64,000 nucleotides of DNA from MWBV01 sp964447315 (lineage in GTDB: Archaea; Nanobdellota; Nanobdellia; Pacearchaeales; GW2011-AR1), in NCBI GenBank assembly GCA_964447315.1, contig CAYURQ010000003.1:1-64000 (forward strand). The letters are read 5' to 3'. The notes below the pieces were generated by a model. That model saw nothing but the letters and a program-made list of their open reading frames with translations. It did not search any database and was not told where the DNA came from. The first letter of the stretch is position 1, and each line of letters starts with the position of its first letter. This document shows, piece by piece, positions 1 to 8,392 of the stretch. Position numbers and translations under genes: made by a program.

Positions 1-1
1 T

Positions 2-406
2 TCTAATGGTGCTTGGAGCAATCAAGGACAAGTAGATGGTAAATGTGGATATACTACTCCTTCTCAAGGAGATTGTTCTGGAACTCAAACAAAATGTGAA
101 GGAACAAAATATTATACTTGTTCAAATAATTATTGGTCTTCTCAAGGACAAGTAGATGGTAAATGTGGATATACTGCTCCTGAATGTTCTGGAACTCAAA
201 CAAAATGTGAAGGAACAACATATTATACTTGTTCTAATGGAGCTTGGAGTGAACAAGGAAATGTAAATGGAAAGTGTGGTTATGTAACTCCGGATTGTAC
301 TTCTTCTCAAACAAAATGTGAAGGAACAACATATTATACATGTTCTAATGGTGCTTGGAGCAATCAAGGACAAGTAGATGGTAAATGTGGATATACAAAT
401 AATACT
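2..406 (+). repeat. Tandem Cys-rich protein repeat, 111-120 bp unit
   Basis: Units at 2-121 (120 bp), 122-232 (111 bp), 233-343 (111 bp) and a partial copy from 344 to about 406. They are nearly identical at DNA level (for example ggacaagtagatggtaaatg recurs), which suggests recent duplication. More copies probably lie left of the window. Confidence 0.9.
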
Positions 407-2374
407 TGCACAGCAACATTTACAGGATATAAATATGAAAATAATCAGTGTGTTCAAGGAACTGTAAATAATGCTTGTAGTGATCCTTTTGAATATAATA
501 GTTTAAGTTCTTGTATTGCAGCTCATCCAACAACATCTCAAGAATGTTTTTTACTTGAAGATAATTATTGTTTGCAAACACAAGTAGCTAGTTTATGTAG
601 TGGAGATAATGCTTATGATACTGCTGCTGAGTGTGAGTTAGCAATAACTCCAACAAATAGTGAATGTTATGTTTTTGAAAATAATGAATGTATTCCTGAA
701 ATGTCTGAAAGTTTATGTTCTCAAACTAATGCTTATCTTAGTTTAGCAGCATGTCAGGCTGCACATCCTCTGGAACTTTGTGGAAATGGTGTTTTAGATG
801 CAGGAGAAGCATGTGATGGAACTTTGTTTAATGATAGTACTATGAATTGTGAATACTTTGGATTTGGTCCTGGAAATGTAACATGTAGTGAACAATGTAC
901 TCTAGATAAGTCTGATTGCAGTTTAGAGTGTTATGATACTGATGAAGGAATTGATGTAAAAGAAGCAGGAAAGGTTGTTTTTAATGGAAATGTATATTAT
1001 GATTCATGTAGTGAAGAAGGATTTGTTATAGAAAATTTTTGTATAAAGGTTAAGGGATTTACTGAAGATAAGGAATTAGTAACTGTGTTTGGTAAAGCTG
1101 AAAAACCTTTCTTTTGTCCTAAGGGAACAGAATGTATGAATGGAGAATGCGTAGATAAGAGTGAAACACCTTGGTTATTCAAACAATGTATTAATAGCTC
1201 TGATTGTTCTGATGCAGATGAAACTTGTATTAATGGAAGATGTGAAAAAGTAAAAGAAATTACTAATAAAAATTACTGTAAAGAAGATGTTTGTTTCTTT
1301 GATGTTTCTTTTGGAAATGGAGTTGAATATGGGTATGGTAAAGCTAAATATTTCATTAGTTATTTAAATTCTTCAAATGGCAAAGTATTATTAAAAGTTG
1401 CTGAAATACAAGACCGTCAAGGAAATAATGGTTCTGCTAAATTAGAAACAAAGGAACTTCTTAAATCCAATAAAGTTAATCATATAATGGGATTAGGAGT
1501 TCAAGTTTTAGATGCAGATGCTGGTGCAGCAAAAATTAAGATTTTACAATTTTCTTGTAAAAATGAAGAGCAATGTTTAGGAAATTTTGAATGTAATACT
1601 TTTGGGGTTTGTGGAATTCCTGGAGGATTATGTATCATAGATGATGATTGTAATTTTGGTGAAGAATGTAATGGAGGTCTTTGTATTAAAGAAAAAGAAG
1701 TTTTAATTAAAGGAAATAATCAAAATATTCCTTTGTCTGGAAGTACAACTCAATTAACTGTTCAAGATGTTGATGGCTTTTGTAAATTAGGAATTGGTGA
1801 AAAATCTTATTGTAGTTTTCAAGGTAAGAATTATCTTGTTGAAAGGCCAATTGGATGTAAGTTTTTAATTTCATCAAGTGAATTAAATGAAGATTTAGAA
1901 ATTACTTTAGGAGCTCTTGAAAAAAGAGAATTAGGAAATGGTATAAGTGTAAAGAGAGATTATAATGTTTGTAGTTCTCAATATATTGCTTTGAAATTTA
2001 GTGGGGAAAGTAGTGGAAGTGAATTTGTTTGTGTAGATGATAGTGATTGCAGTGTTTCTGAGCAAATTTGCGTTGATGGGAATTGTATTAATTCAAACGA
2101 AGCTCAAGCATTAGATGGATACTTTTGTACTTTTGGTTGTTTTGAAGATAATAAGTGTTATCCAATAGGGTATAGAAAATCTGGAAAATATTGCACTGAT
2201 AATAATAAATTTGTTGACCAAAAAAATGCAGATGAAATTCCTGCTCCTTTTTGTGATAATAATTTTGAATGTTCAAGTAATGTATGTATTGATGGAGAAT
2301 GTGTTTCTGGTGGATTCTTAAGAAGTATAGGTGAATTTTTCCAAAGTTTATTTGGAAATTCAAAAAATAATTAA
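2..2374 (+). CDS. Cysteine-rich secreted repeat protein, 3' part (5' end outside window)
   Basis: The frame is open from base 2, so the gene begins upstream of the window; the visible part is 790 codons. It starts with three full and one partial copy of a ~37-residue Cys-rich unit (GAWSNQGQVDGKCGY followed by TQTKCEGTTYYTC). Further on come paired-Cys segments, a CGNGVLDAGEACDG motif like that of Myxococcus-type Cys-rich/DUF4215 repeats, and several DSDC...C.NG.C segments. No C-terminal membrane segment is visible; it ends in a short amphipathic stretch (FLRSIGEFFQSLFG). The Cys pattern implies an extracellular disulfide-rich protein. Function is unknown. A TTG around base 572 lies inside the open frame and is not needed as a start. 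Confidence 0.85.
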   Translation, partial: SNGAWSNQGQVDGKCGYTTPSQGDCSGTQTKCEGTKYYTCSNNYWSSQGQVDGKCGYTAPECSGTQTKCEGTTYYTCSNGAWSEQGNVNGKCGYVTPDCTSSQTKCEGTTYYTCSNGAWSNQGQVDGKCGYTNNTCTATFTGYKYENNQCVQGTVNNACSDPFEYNSLSSCIAAHPTTSQECFLLEDNYCLQTQVASLCSGDNAYDTAAECELAITPTNSECYVFENNECIPEMSESLCSQTNAYLSLAACQAAHPLELCGNGVLDAGEACDGTLFNDSTMNCEYFGFGPGNVTCSEQCTLDKSDCSLECYDTDEGIDVKEAGKVVFNGNVYYDSCSEEGFVIENFCIKVKGFTEDKELVTVFGKAEKPFFCPKGTECMNGECVDKSETPWLFKQCINSSDCSDADETCINGRCEKVKEITNKNYCKEDVCFFDVSFGNGVEYGYGKAKYFISYLNSSNGKVLLKVAEIQDRQGNNGSAKLETKELLKSNKVNHIMGLGVQVLDADAGAAKIKILQFSCKNEEQCLGNFECNTFGVCGIPGGLCIIDDDCNFGEECNGGLCIKEKEVLIKGNNQNIPLSGSTTQLTVQDVDGFCKLGIGEKSYCSFQGKNYLVERPIGCKFLISSSELNEDLEITLGALEKRELGNGISVKRDYNVCSSQYIALKFSGESSGSEFVCVDDSDCSVSEQICVDGNCINSNEAQALDGYFCTFGCFEDNKCYPIGYRKSGKYCTDNNKFVDQKNADEIPAPFCDNNFECSSNVCIDGECVSGGFLRSIGEFFQSLFGNSKNN

Positions 2375-2393
2375 TTTTAATTAATACTTAATA

Positions 2394-2403
2394 TTTTTAA
2401 ACC
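2394..2403 (+). promoter_or_regulatory. TATA-like element for the arginase-family gene
   Basis: TTTTTAAACC is centred about 26 bp before the ATG at 2423, the spacing expected for a leaderless archaeal transcript. Confidence 0.5.
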
Positions 2404-2422
2404 ATAATAATTCTTTAAAATA

Positions 2423-3262
2423 ATGGAAAAACAAAATAAAACTTTTATTGTAAAGGTTCCTGGAATTAATGGATTAAGCAAAACAAAAGGTTGTGAAGGT
2501 AGTGGAAATGCTGTTCTTGAGGTTTTGAAAGAAGAGATATACTCTTCAGAGCTTGGCAAAAGTATTAATTTCAATAAAATAGATTTAGAGGAAATTCATT
2601 TAGATAATCAGGATATTGTTAAATCTGGTAAATTAATTTATAAAAATGCTTTTGAAACATTTCAAACAAAACCTAAAACAGTTTTTTTAGGAGGAGACCA
2701 TTCTATTTCTTATAATTTAGTTAGAGGGTTTTTTGATTATTGTCAAAATTCAAATCCTGTTAAAGAACCTTGTTTAATTGTTTTTGATGCACATCCTGAT
2801 TTAATGAAACCAATGAAAGAACCAACGCATGAAGAATGGCTTAGAAAGCTTATTGAAGATGGTTTTCCTATAGAAAATATTCTTCTTGTTGGAATTAGAA
2901 ATAGTTATTCTGATGAATTAAAGTTTATAAAAGACAAGGGTATTCGTGTAGTAAATATCAATAAAATTATGTTGGATATAGAAGATGCTTGTGATGTTAT
3001 TATGGAGTTTTCTTCTGGAAAAGAACTTTATGTTTCATTGGACATAGATGTGGTAGATCCTGCATTTGCACCTGCAACAGGGTATATGAATGAATCAGGA
3101 GGTTTAACCTCAAGACAGATTATTTATTTAATGCAGCGCATAAATAAAATAAAAAATTTACGTGCTGTAGATATTGTTGAAATTAATGAAAAAATTGATA
3201 AAGAAGAATTTCATGGTAAAACCATCAAACTTGGGGCTAAGATTTTAGGTGAATTAGTTTAA
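2423..3262 (+). CDS. Arginase/agmatinase-family ureohydrolase
   Basis: A 279-residue member of the binuclear-Mn ureohydrolase fold. The metal-ligand motifs are in order: GGDHS (~residue 90), DAHPD (~122) and SLDIDVVDP (~208), then APATG and a conserved C-terminal glutamate (EIN). Length is typical of agmatinase or arginase. Archaeal members are mostly agmatinases that release urea from agmatine for polyamine synthesis, but formiminoglutamase or arginase activity cannot be excluded from sequence. ThpR follows 17 bp downstream, so the two are probably co-transcribed. The start at 2423 fits the TATA spacing. Confidence 0.9.
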   Translation: MEKQNKTFIVKVPGINGLSKTKGCEGSGNAVLEVLKEEIYSSELGKSINFNKIDLEEIHLDNQDIVKSGKLIYKNAFETFQTKPKTVFLGGDHSISYNLVRGFFDYCQNSNPVKEPCLIVFDAHPDLMKPMKEPTHEEWLRKLIEDGFPIENILLVGIRNSYSDELKFIKDKGIRVVNINKIMLDIEDACDVIMEFSSGKELYVSLDIDVVDPAFAPATGYMNESGGLTSRQIIYLMQRINKIKNLRAVDIVEINEKIDKEEFHGKTIKLGAKILGELV

Positions 3263-3279
3263 AAGATATTTAATAAAAA

Positions 3280-3825
3280 ATGGAATATTGCGAGAAAAAA
3301 AGATGTTTTATTGCTTTATCTATGCCTAATGAAATTAAATTAAAGATTAAAAATATTCAAGAAAAACTTCCTGATTTTTATGGAAAGAAAACTGAAATTA
3401 AGAATCTTCATTTAACACTTAAATTTTTAGGAGAAATTGATTCTTGCAAAATTGGAAAAGTTCGTGAAAAACTTCGGGAAATTAAATTAAGCAAATTTGA
3501 TGTTAAAATATTTGAAATAGGGGTTTTTTCAGAAAAGTTTGTTAGGATAATCTGGCTTGGAATTAAAGGAGGAGAATTTTTGCAAAAAAATATAGACGAT
3601 AAAATAAAAGAAATTGGTTTTCCTTTGGAAAATCGTTTTATGAGTCATTTAACTATTGGAAGAGTTAAAAGTGTAAAGAATAAAAAAGAATTTCTTGATG
3701 AGCTTTATGGATTAAAAATTCCAGAAGACTTTAAATTTAAGGTTAATGAATTTTGTTTAATTAAATCTGTTTTAAAAAAAACAGGTCCTGAATATAGTGT
3801 TATTGAAAAATTTGAATTAATTTAA
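3280..3825 (+). CDS. thpR: RNA 2',3'-cyclic phosphodiesterase (ThpR/LigT)
   Basis: 181 residues with the two H-x-T-x catalytic motifs of the 2H phosphoesterase family: HLTLKFLG (~residue 46) and HLTIGR (~124), plus the N-terminal RCFIALSMP strand typical of ThpR. Family members hydrolyse 2',3'-cyclic phosphate ends to 2'-phosphomonoesters and were first described as 2'-5' RNA ligases. It is cytoplasmic. It probably shares a transcript with the arginase-family gene and converges with the Hef nuclease gene 13 bp further on. Confidence 0.9.
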   Translation: MEYCEKKRCFIALSMPNEIKLKIKNIQEKLPDFYGKKTEIKNLHLTLKFLGEIDSCKIGKVREKLREIKLSKFDVKIFEIGVFSEKFVRIIWLGIKGGEFLQKNIDDKIKEIGFPLENRFMSHLTIGRVKSVKNKKEFLDELYGLKIPEDFKFKVNEFCLIKSVLKKTGPEYSVIEKFELI

Positions 3826-3837
3826 TTTAATATAAGA

Positions 3838-4533
3838 TTATTTTTTGTTGTAACTTCTTCCAATTATTTCAAGAAAATTTTCTGATTTTTTTCCTAGGAT
3901 TTGTTTTAGGTTTTCTTTTGGAGCATTAATTATATTTTGAACTGTTCCAAATTCTTGAAGAAGTTTTTTAGAAGTTTTGGGTCCTATTCCAGGAAAAACT
4001 TGTATTATGTATTCTAATTGTTCTTTTTTTCCTAGGTTTGAACGTGTGGGATTTAATGATAATTCTTTTTCTTTTTTATTTGCTATTAATTGAATAATTT
4101 TTGCTGTTTCTTTTTGATTTTTTGTAAAAAGTATCGGTATTTTATTTTTAAGAGTTATAGAGAGCATAAATCCTTGAATAGCATTAGGATTTATTCCATC
4201 ACTTAAATTCAAGAGGTCTTCATTCCCTTCGATAAGTAAAAGTTTTTTTTGTAATTTCTCTAGGTCTTTAATTTGTCTTAAAAGCCTTTTATTTATCATT
4301 GAGCTTAAAAAATCTTGTTGAGTTTTTCTTTCAATGATTGTATTTCGGACTTGATAGTCTCCTACTTTTAGTTCTTTGAATTCTACTTGAAAATCTAGTT
4401 TTTTTAATTCGTCTGGAACGCTTGATTTATTTTCTCTGTGGTCTACAATTATTTTTGTTTTTGGAATATCTTTTATTTTAGAATTATTTTTAGAAAATAT
4501 TTCTAGTATTGGTTTTGAATATATTGTTTTCAT
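3838..4533 (-). CDS. XPF/Hef-type ERCC4 nuclease with HhH domain (nuclease half of Hef)
   Basis: 231 residues. The ERCC4 nuclease domain has IIVDHRE (~residue 28) and GDY...IERKTQQD (~57-75), matching the GDxnERKx3D active-site signature. A C-terminal (HhH)2 module follows (FPGIGPKTSKKLLQEFG). The family cuts fork and flap structures. The ATG lies in the same frame as, and six bases after, the stop of the helicase gene, so together they correspond to euryarchaeal Hef, which is usually one polypeptide. Last gene of a minus-strand set with the helicase and the M50-like protein. Confidence 0.92.
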   Translation of the reverse strand: MKTIYSKPILEIFSKNNSKIKDIPKTKIIVDHRENKSSVPDELKKLDFQVEFKELKVGDYQVRNTIIERKTQQDFLSSMINKRLLRQIKDLEKLQKKLLLIEGNEDLLNLSDGINPNAIQGFMLSITLKNKIPILFTKNQKETAKIIQLIANKKEKELSLNPTRSNLGKKEQLEYIIQVFPGIGPKTSKKLLQEFGTVQNIINAPKENLKQILGKKSENFLEIIGRSYNKK

Positions 4534-4539
4534 CTTAAT

Positions 4540-6105
4540 TTAGTAGAGGGTTTTTTGTTTTTCTTTATAATCCAAAATTCCAGAATCTATATCTTTTTTT
4601 ATTTTTTCAATGGTGGTTTTCATTTTTTTCTCACGGGCTCTTGATACGTAAAAGAAACTTTCATCTCTAGTTCCTTTTGTTATCATTATTATTAATTTTC
4701 CTTTACTCAGCCTTGCTGTTCTTCCTGCTCTTTGTATTGAACGAATTGCAGAAGGTACTGGTTCATAAAATATAACTGAATTTACTTCTGGAATATCTAA
4801 TCCTTCTTCTCCAATACTTGTTGCACAAAGCACATTTATTTTGTTTTCTCGAAAATCTTCAATAATACTTTTTTGTTGTTTTTGAGAGAGTCCTTTTGCA
4901 GAACCTTTTGATGCTTGTCCAACAAAAACTTTTGATTTAACATTTGGTATGGAATTTATTTTTTTTGAAATTGCTTGGGCTGTTTCTCTAAATTGGCTGA
5001 AGACTATAATTTTTGCTTTTGCATTTTCTTTTTTTTCTTGAGAAATTAAGTAAATTAATTTTTCCATTTTTGGGTGCTCTTTTTCTTTTGCTAAAAGCTC
5101 ATTTGATTGCATGAAAATATAATTAAATTCCTGTTTTGAAACTAATTTTACCACTCCTTTGCTTTGTTTTTTAGAAGCTTGATTAAATAATTCTTTTAAA
5201 TATTTATTGAAACTTTGAAGAGTTTGTGTTTCAAGTAATTCAAGAGCATGTTGGATTTTTATTGCTTGCGCACATGCACTTGCTGCTTGGAAATAATTAT
5301 AATTGTTGCTCATATTTGCTTTTTGAGATAGTGTTCTTGATATTTTTTTTTGAAGTTCTATTAATCCTATTTTTGTGGATGGTCCAAATAAAACTTTTCT
5401 TATTTTTAGTTCTTCAATATATTGGTTTAATAATTTTAGCATAACTTGTTTCATCTCTTGAAATTCTGGAGGGAAATCAATCATTACTTTTTGAAATTCT
5501 AATTCTTGAAGATATTTTGCAACATCTGGACTATCTCTTGTTCTTAATTCTACATTTGTTATTGAAAGATTTCTGCATATTTCTTTTATTTTTGCTGCTT
5601 CACTTCCAGGGGATGCTGTTAAACCAATTATTCTTTGGTTTTGAGATTGTTTTTTATACATTTGAGCAACATAATTGTAATCATAATTTTTAATGCAACG
5701 GTGAGCTTCATCTTCAATTAATAAAGAAACTTCTGAAAGATCATATAATTTATTTTTTATGTCATTAGCAACGCATTGGGGGGTTGAAAAAATTATGTCA
5801 GAAGTTTTCCATATTTTTTTTCTTTGTTCTGCTTTTACTGCTCCTGTAAATAATTGAATATCTGCAAATAGTTCAGGAAGGTGCTTTTTAAAAAATTCTA
5901 GGTGTTGTTCTGCTAATGGTTTTGTTGGGGCTAAGAAAACTATTTTTTCACTTGGAAACTCTTTTAATCTTTTAATAACAATCATTAAAGCTATTAATGT
6001 TTTTCCTAAACCTGTTGGAAGAACAACCAGGCAATTGCCTTTAAGGCAGGTTTGAAATATTTTTTCTTGGTATTCTCTTGGTTGAATATTTTTTAAAAAT
6101 TCCAT
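4540..6105 (-). CDS. Hef-type SF2 helicase (helicase half of Hef)
   Basis: 521 residues with SF2 motifs in order: Walker A LPTGLGKT (~30), motif II DEAH (~133), motif III LTASPG (~163), and C-terminal motifs ATSIGEEGLDIP and RAGRTARLSKG (motif VI). A long helical insert between the RecA lobes fits the Hef/FANCM branch. It is expected to remodel stalled forks with the ERCC4 nuclease encoded immediately downstream. It ends KQKTLY-TAA, then two sense codons, then the nuclease ATG in the same frame. Confidence 0.92.
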   Translation of the reverse strand: MEFLKNIQPREYQEKIFQTCLKGNCLVVLPTGLGKTLIALMIVIKRLKEFPSEKIVFLAPTKPLAEQHLEFFKKHLPELFADIQLFTGAVKAEQRKKIWKTSDIIFSTPQCVANDIKNKLYDLSEVSLLIEDEAHRCIKNYDYNYVAQMYKKQSQNQRIIGLTASPGSEAAKIKEICRNLSITNVELRTRDSPDVAKYLQELEFQKVMIDFPPEFQEMKQVMLKLLNQYIEELKIRKVLFGPSTKIGLIELQKKISRTLSQKANMSNNYNYFQAASACAQAIKIQHALELLETQTLQSFNKYLKELFNQASKKQSKGVVKLVSKQEFNYIFMQSNELLAKEKEHPKMEKLIYLISQEKKENAKAKIIVFSQFRETAQAISKKINSIPNVKSKVFVGQASKGSAKGLSQKQQKSIIEDFRENKINVLCATSIGEEGLDIPEVNSVIFYEPVPSAIRSIQRAGRTARLSKGKLIIMITKGTRDESFFYVSRAREKKMKTTIEKIKKDIDSGILDYKEKQKTLY

Positions 6106-6161
6106 TTTTAATTTTACTTTTTACTTAATGTTGTTTAATTTGTTTTAAAAATTTATAGTAT

Positions 6162-6809
6162 TTAAACTAGCAAGAAGCCATATCCTAATGCAATCAATGA
6201 GATTATTGCTAAGACTGTCCATAATATGTAGTTTCCAAAGAAGATTTTGTTTCCATCTAAACTAGATATTGGAATCATATTAAAAAATGCAAACCAGATA
6301 TTTATTTTTGCAATATAGGGAGCTCCAATCATGTAAAATATTATGGCAAAGAATAAGTTAGCGATTATTCCTGCTGCTGCAATTCCTCCAATATGGTTTT
6401 CTGTTGCTTCTGAATATGAATAATATCCATGTCTTTTTGCTGTTTTGTATTTTTTAGCTTTTACATCAAATACCATTGAACCTAGCCAAGTAAATCCATT
6501 TAAAGGAGCTAAAAGAATTGCAAAAATTAAAGGTAAAAAAATTCCTGCTGGAAAATCTCTTTTGAATTTATTATTTAACCTATATCCCCATCTTTTAAAT
6601 TCCCATATTTTTATTTCAATTTCAGTATCAAGATAAAATGCAGTTACTTTTTTGAAAATAATATTTATTATCAATGCCAAGAAAATTCCTAAAAAGGCAG
6701 GAAGCAAAAAATTTAATCCTGATTCTGCACCTATCTTGTATAAGCTTATTGAAAAACCCAATATTAGTGTTAAAATGAATATTACTCCTAATTCTTTTTT
6801 ATTTATCAT
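6162..6809 (-). CDS. M50/site-2-protease-like membrane protein lacking HExxH
   Basis: 215 residues with about six hydrophobic segments. The C-terminal half has ENHIGGIAAAGIIANL and FFNMIPISSLDGNKIFFG; the latter resembles the N/PxxPLDG motif of intramembrane S2P metalloproteases. The HExxH zinc site that normally precedes it is absent; the equivalent hydrophobic stretch reads FAILLAPLNGFTWLG. The protein is therefore probably catalytically inactive or uses different ligands. First gene of the minus-strand set leading into the Hef genes, with a well-placed TATA upstream. Any role in regulated proteolysis is conjecture. Confidence 0.7.
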   Translation of the reverse strand: MINKKELGVIFILTLILGFSISLYKIGAESGLNFLLPAFLGIFLALIINIIFKKVTAFYLDTEIEIKIWEFKRWGYRLNNKFKRDFPAGIFLPLIFAILLAPLNGFTWLGSMVFDVKAKKYKTAKRHGYYSYSEATENHIGGIAAAGIIANLFFAIIFYMIGAPYIAKINIWFAFFNMIPISSLDGNKIFFGNYILWTVLAIISLIALGYGFLLV

Positions 6810-6830
6810 AGATATTTCAGTTAATTATTT

Positions 6831-6840
6831 CTTATAAATA
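6831..6840 (-). promoter_or_regulatory. TATA element for the M50-like gene
   Basis: Minus-strand TATTTATAAG is centred about 26 bp before the ATG ending at 6809; leaderless spacing. Confidence 0.55.
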
Positions 6841-6903
6841 TTGTTATGTTTAATTTTTTGGTTTACTTGATGATTTCATTATATTCATTTGTTTGACGAA
6901 ATA

Positions 6904-6911
6904 TTTATAAA
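6904..6911 (+). promoter_or_regulatory. TATA element for the PRC-barrel gene
   Basis: TTTATAAA, preceded by A-rich BRE-like bases, is centred 25-26 bp before the ATG at 6933. Confidence 0.6.
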
Positions 6912-6932
6912 GAAATTTATTGTATCATTAAT

Positions 6933-7211
6933 ATGAGAGTTAAAAAAGTAACAGAGGTAATTGGCTCAAAAGTTTATACTGATGCTGGTGACTTTTTTGG
7001 TGAAATTGAAGAAGCAAATCTTTCAGAGAATAAAATAGATGGTTGGAGAATAAGAGTTGGTGGAAGTGTTCTTAGTTTAATTGGCGGTGCTCGAGGAGTA
7101 ATTATTCCGCATCAGTTTGTTAAAGCAATAAGTGATATTTTTATAATAAATAAATCAGCTTTACCAAGCCAAGATTCTGAAATTGAAGAATTTTCAGATG
7201 ATTTAGTTTAA
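6933..7211 (+). CDS. PRC-barrel domain protein
   Basis: 92 residues. The pattern IGSKVYTDAGDFFGEIEEA followed by a glycine-bearing beta strand and GVIIPHQFVKAI matches the short archaeal PRC-barrel family, an all-beta fold related to the RimM C-terminal domain and CdvA N-terminus. Haloarchaeal PRC-barrel proteins take part in SepF-based cell division, so a division or membrane-adaptor role is possible, but nothing here proves it. It lies just upstream of the first multi-TM paralogue and may begin the surface/pilus region. Confidence 0.75.
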   Translation: MRVKKVTEVIGSKVYTDAGDFFGEIEEANLSENKIDGWRIRVGGSVLSLIGGARGVIIPHQFVKAISDIFIINKSALPSQDSEIEEFSDDLV

Positions 7212-7255
7212 TTATAAAAAGATAGGTTTAAAAAAAGGGGAGATTAAAGATATAT

Positions 7256-7753
7256 ATGGCTGAAACATTACTACAGCATCCAATATTGACTGAATTTGTA
7301 TATCCATTTTTATTGATGTTTTTTATAGTTTTTGCTATACTTGAAAAAACAAAAGTTTTAGGAGATAAAAAACAGATTAATGCATTAGTTGCCTTTGTTA
7401 TTGGTTTGATTTTTGTTAGTGCACTTTATCCTAAGATGGTTGTTGAGAATATGATACTTTTTTTAACAATTGGTTTGATAATTGTTTTTGTGGTATTGAT
7501 GTTATGGGGATTTATTGCTGGTGAAGATGGATTGAAATTTGATAAAATTCCTGATCCTTTGAAATGGGTTCTTTTAGGAATAGTTATTGTTGCAGTTGTT
7601 TTAGGTGCTTTATGGGCTAGTGGAGTTGGATTTGGAATATTTGATAATATTTTTGGACCTAATACTTCAAATTTTTGGACAAATGTATTATTCATAGTTA
7701 TTATTGCAGTTGCTTTAGCAGTTGTAATAAAATCAACTGGTGAAAGCAAATAA
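7256..7753 (+). CDS. Multi-TM membrane protein, pilus-region paralogue A
   Basis: 165 residues with about five hydrophobic segments: EFVYPFLLMFFIVFAILEK, ALVAFVIGLIFVSALYP, ILFLTIGLIIVFVVLMLWG, WVLLGIVIVAVVLGALW, and a final FIVIIAVALAVVI. The topology and the FPFLL-then-N/A-rich second helix pattern match the proteins at 7826 and 12141, so they appear to be one family, this member the most divergent. No catalytic motif is seen. A TATA-like GGTTTAAA about 27 bp upstream supports the start. The location beside pilus assembly genes suggests a role in that machine, by inference only. Confidence 0.75.
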   Translation: MAETLLQHPILTEFVYPFLLMFFIVFAILEKTKVLGDKKQINALVAFVIGLIFVSALYPKMVVENMILFLTIGLIIVFVVLMLWGFIAGEDGLKFDKIPDPLKWVLLGIVIVAVVLGALWASGVGFGIFDNIFGPNTSNFWTNVLFIVIIAVALAVVIKSTGESK

Positions 7754-7825
7754 TCTTTTATCAGAAACATATATAAATAAAATTTCATACATATAAACAA
7801 CAAAAATAAGGTGTAAAAAAGAAAA

Positions 7826-8374
7826 ATGATATTTTTAGCTTCATATGGTAGTTTTGGAGGAGGAAGTATAGGAAATATGCTTGCTCAATGGGAAGCTGCA
7901 GGTGTTTTTACATATGTGTTGCCTTTTTTACTTATTTTTGCAATTGTATTTTCAATATTAAGTTTTATTAATGTTTTCAAAGATAATAAAGCTGTTAATG
8001 CTGTTATTGCATTAGCTGTTTCTTTATTAGCTTTACAATTTCAGATTGTTCCAATTTTCTTTGCTGAAATCTTTCCAAGACTAGGAATAGGATTATCTAT
8101 TTTATTGGTTGTAGTTATTTTAGGAGGAATGTTTATTGATCCTTCAAATCAAGAGAATGGATGGATTAAATGGGTTTTAATTGCGATTACAGTTGCAATA
8201 ATAATTGTGGTTGTTGGGGGTTCATTAGGTGGAATTGGATTTGGAGGAGGATTTGGAGGATTAAATTTCCTTTATGGGCTTCCTTGGGGAATGATAATTA
8301 TTGGTTTAATTGTTATTGCCGCTTTTATATGGATAATTAAGAGTACAAACACAGACCCAAAAAAGAGAGTGTGA
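7826..8374 (+). CDS. Multi-TM membrane protein, pilus-region paralogue B
   Basis: 182 residues. Starts MIFLASYGSFGGGSIGNML, then helices AGVFTYVLPFLLIFAIVFS, AVIALAVSLLALQF, EIFPRLGIGLSILLVVVIL, a Gly-rich loop (GSLGGIGFGGGFGG) and a last helix ending WIIKSTNTD. Clearly paralogous to the protein at 12141 (shared SLLALQF, CFAEIFPRLGI-type and WIIK(S/T)TN motifs). It ends with a TGA stop, showing that TGA is used as a normal terminator here. Function unknown. A TATA (ATATATAAAT, about 7768) and an AGGTG ~12 bp before the ATG suggest it has its own leadered transcript. Confidence 0.78.
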   Translation: MIFLASYGSFGGGSIGNMLAQWEAAGVFTYVLPFLLIFAIVFSILSFINVFKDNKAVNAVIALAVSLLALQFQIVPIFFAEIFPRLGIGLSILLVVVILGGMFIDPSNQENGWIKWVLIAITVAIIIVVVGGSLGGIGFGGGFGGLNFLYGLPWGMIIIGLIVIAAFIWIIKSTNTDPKKRV

Positions 8375-8392
8375 TTATTTTTTAAAATAAAT

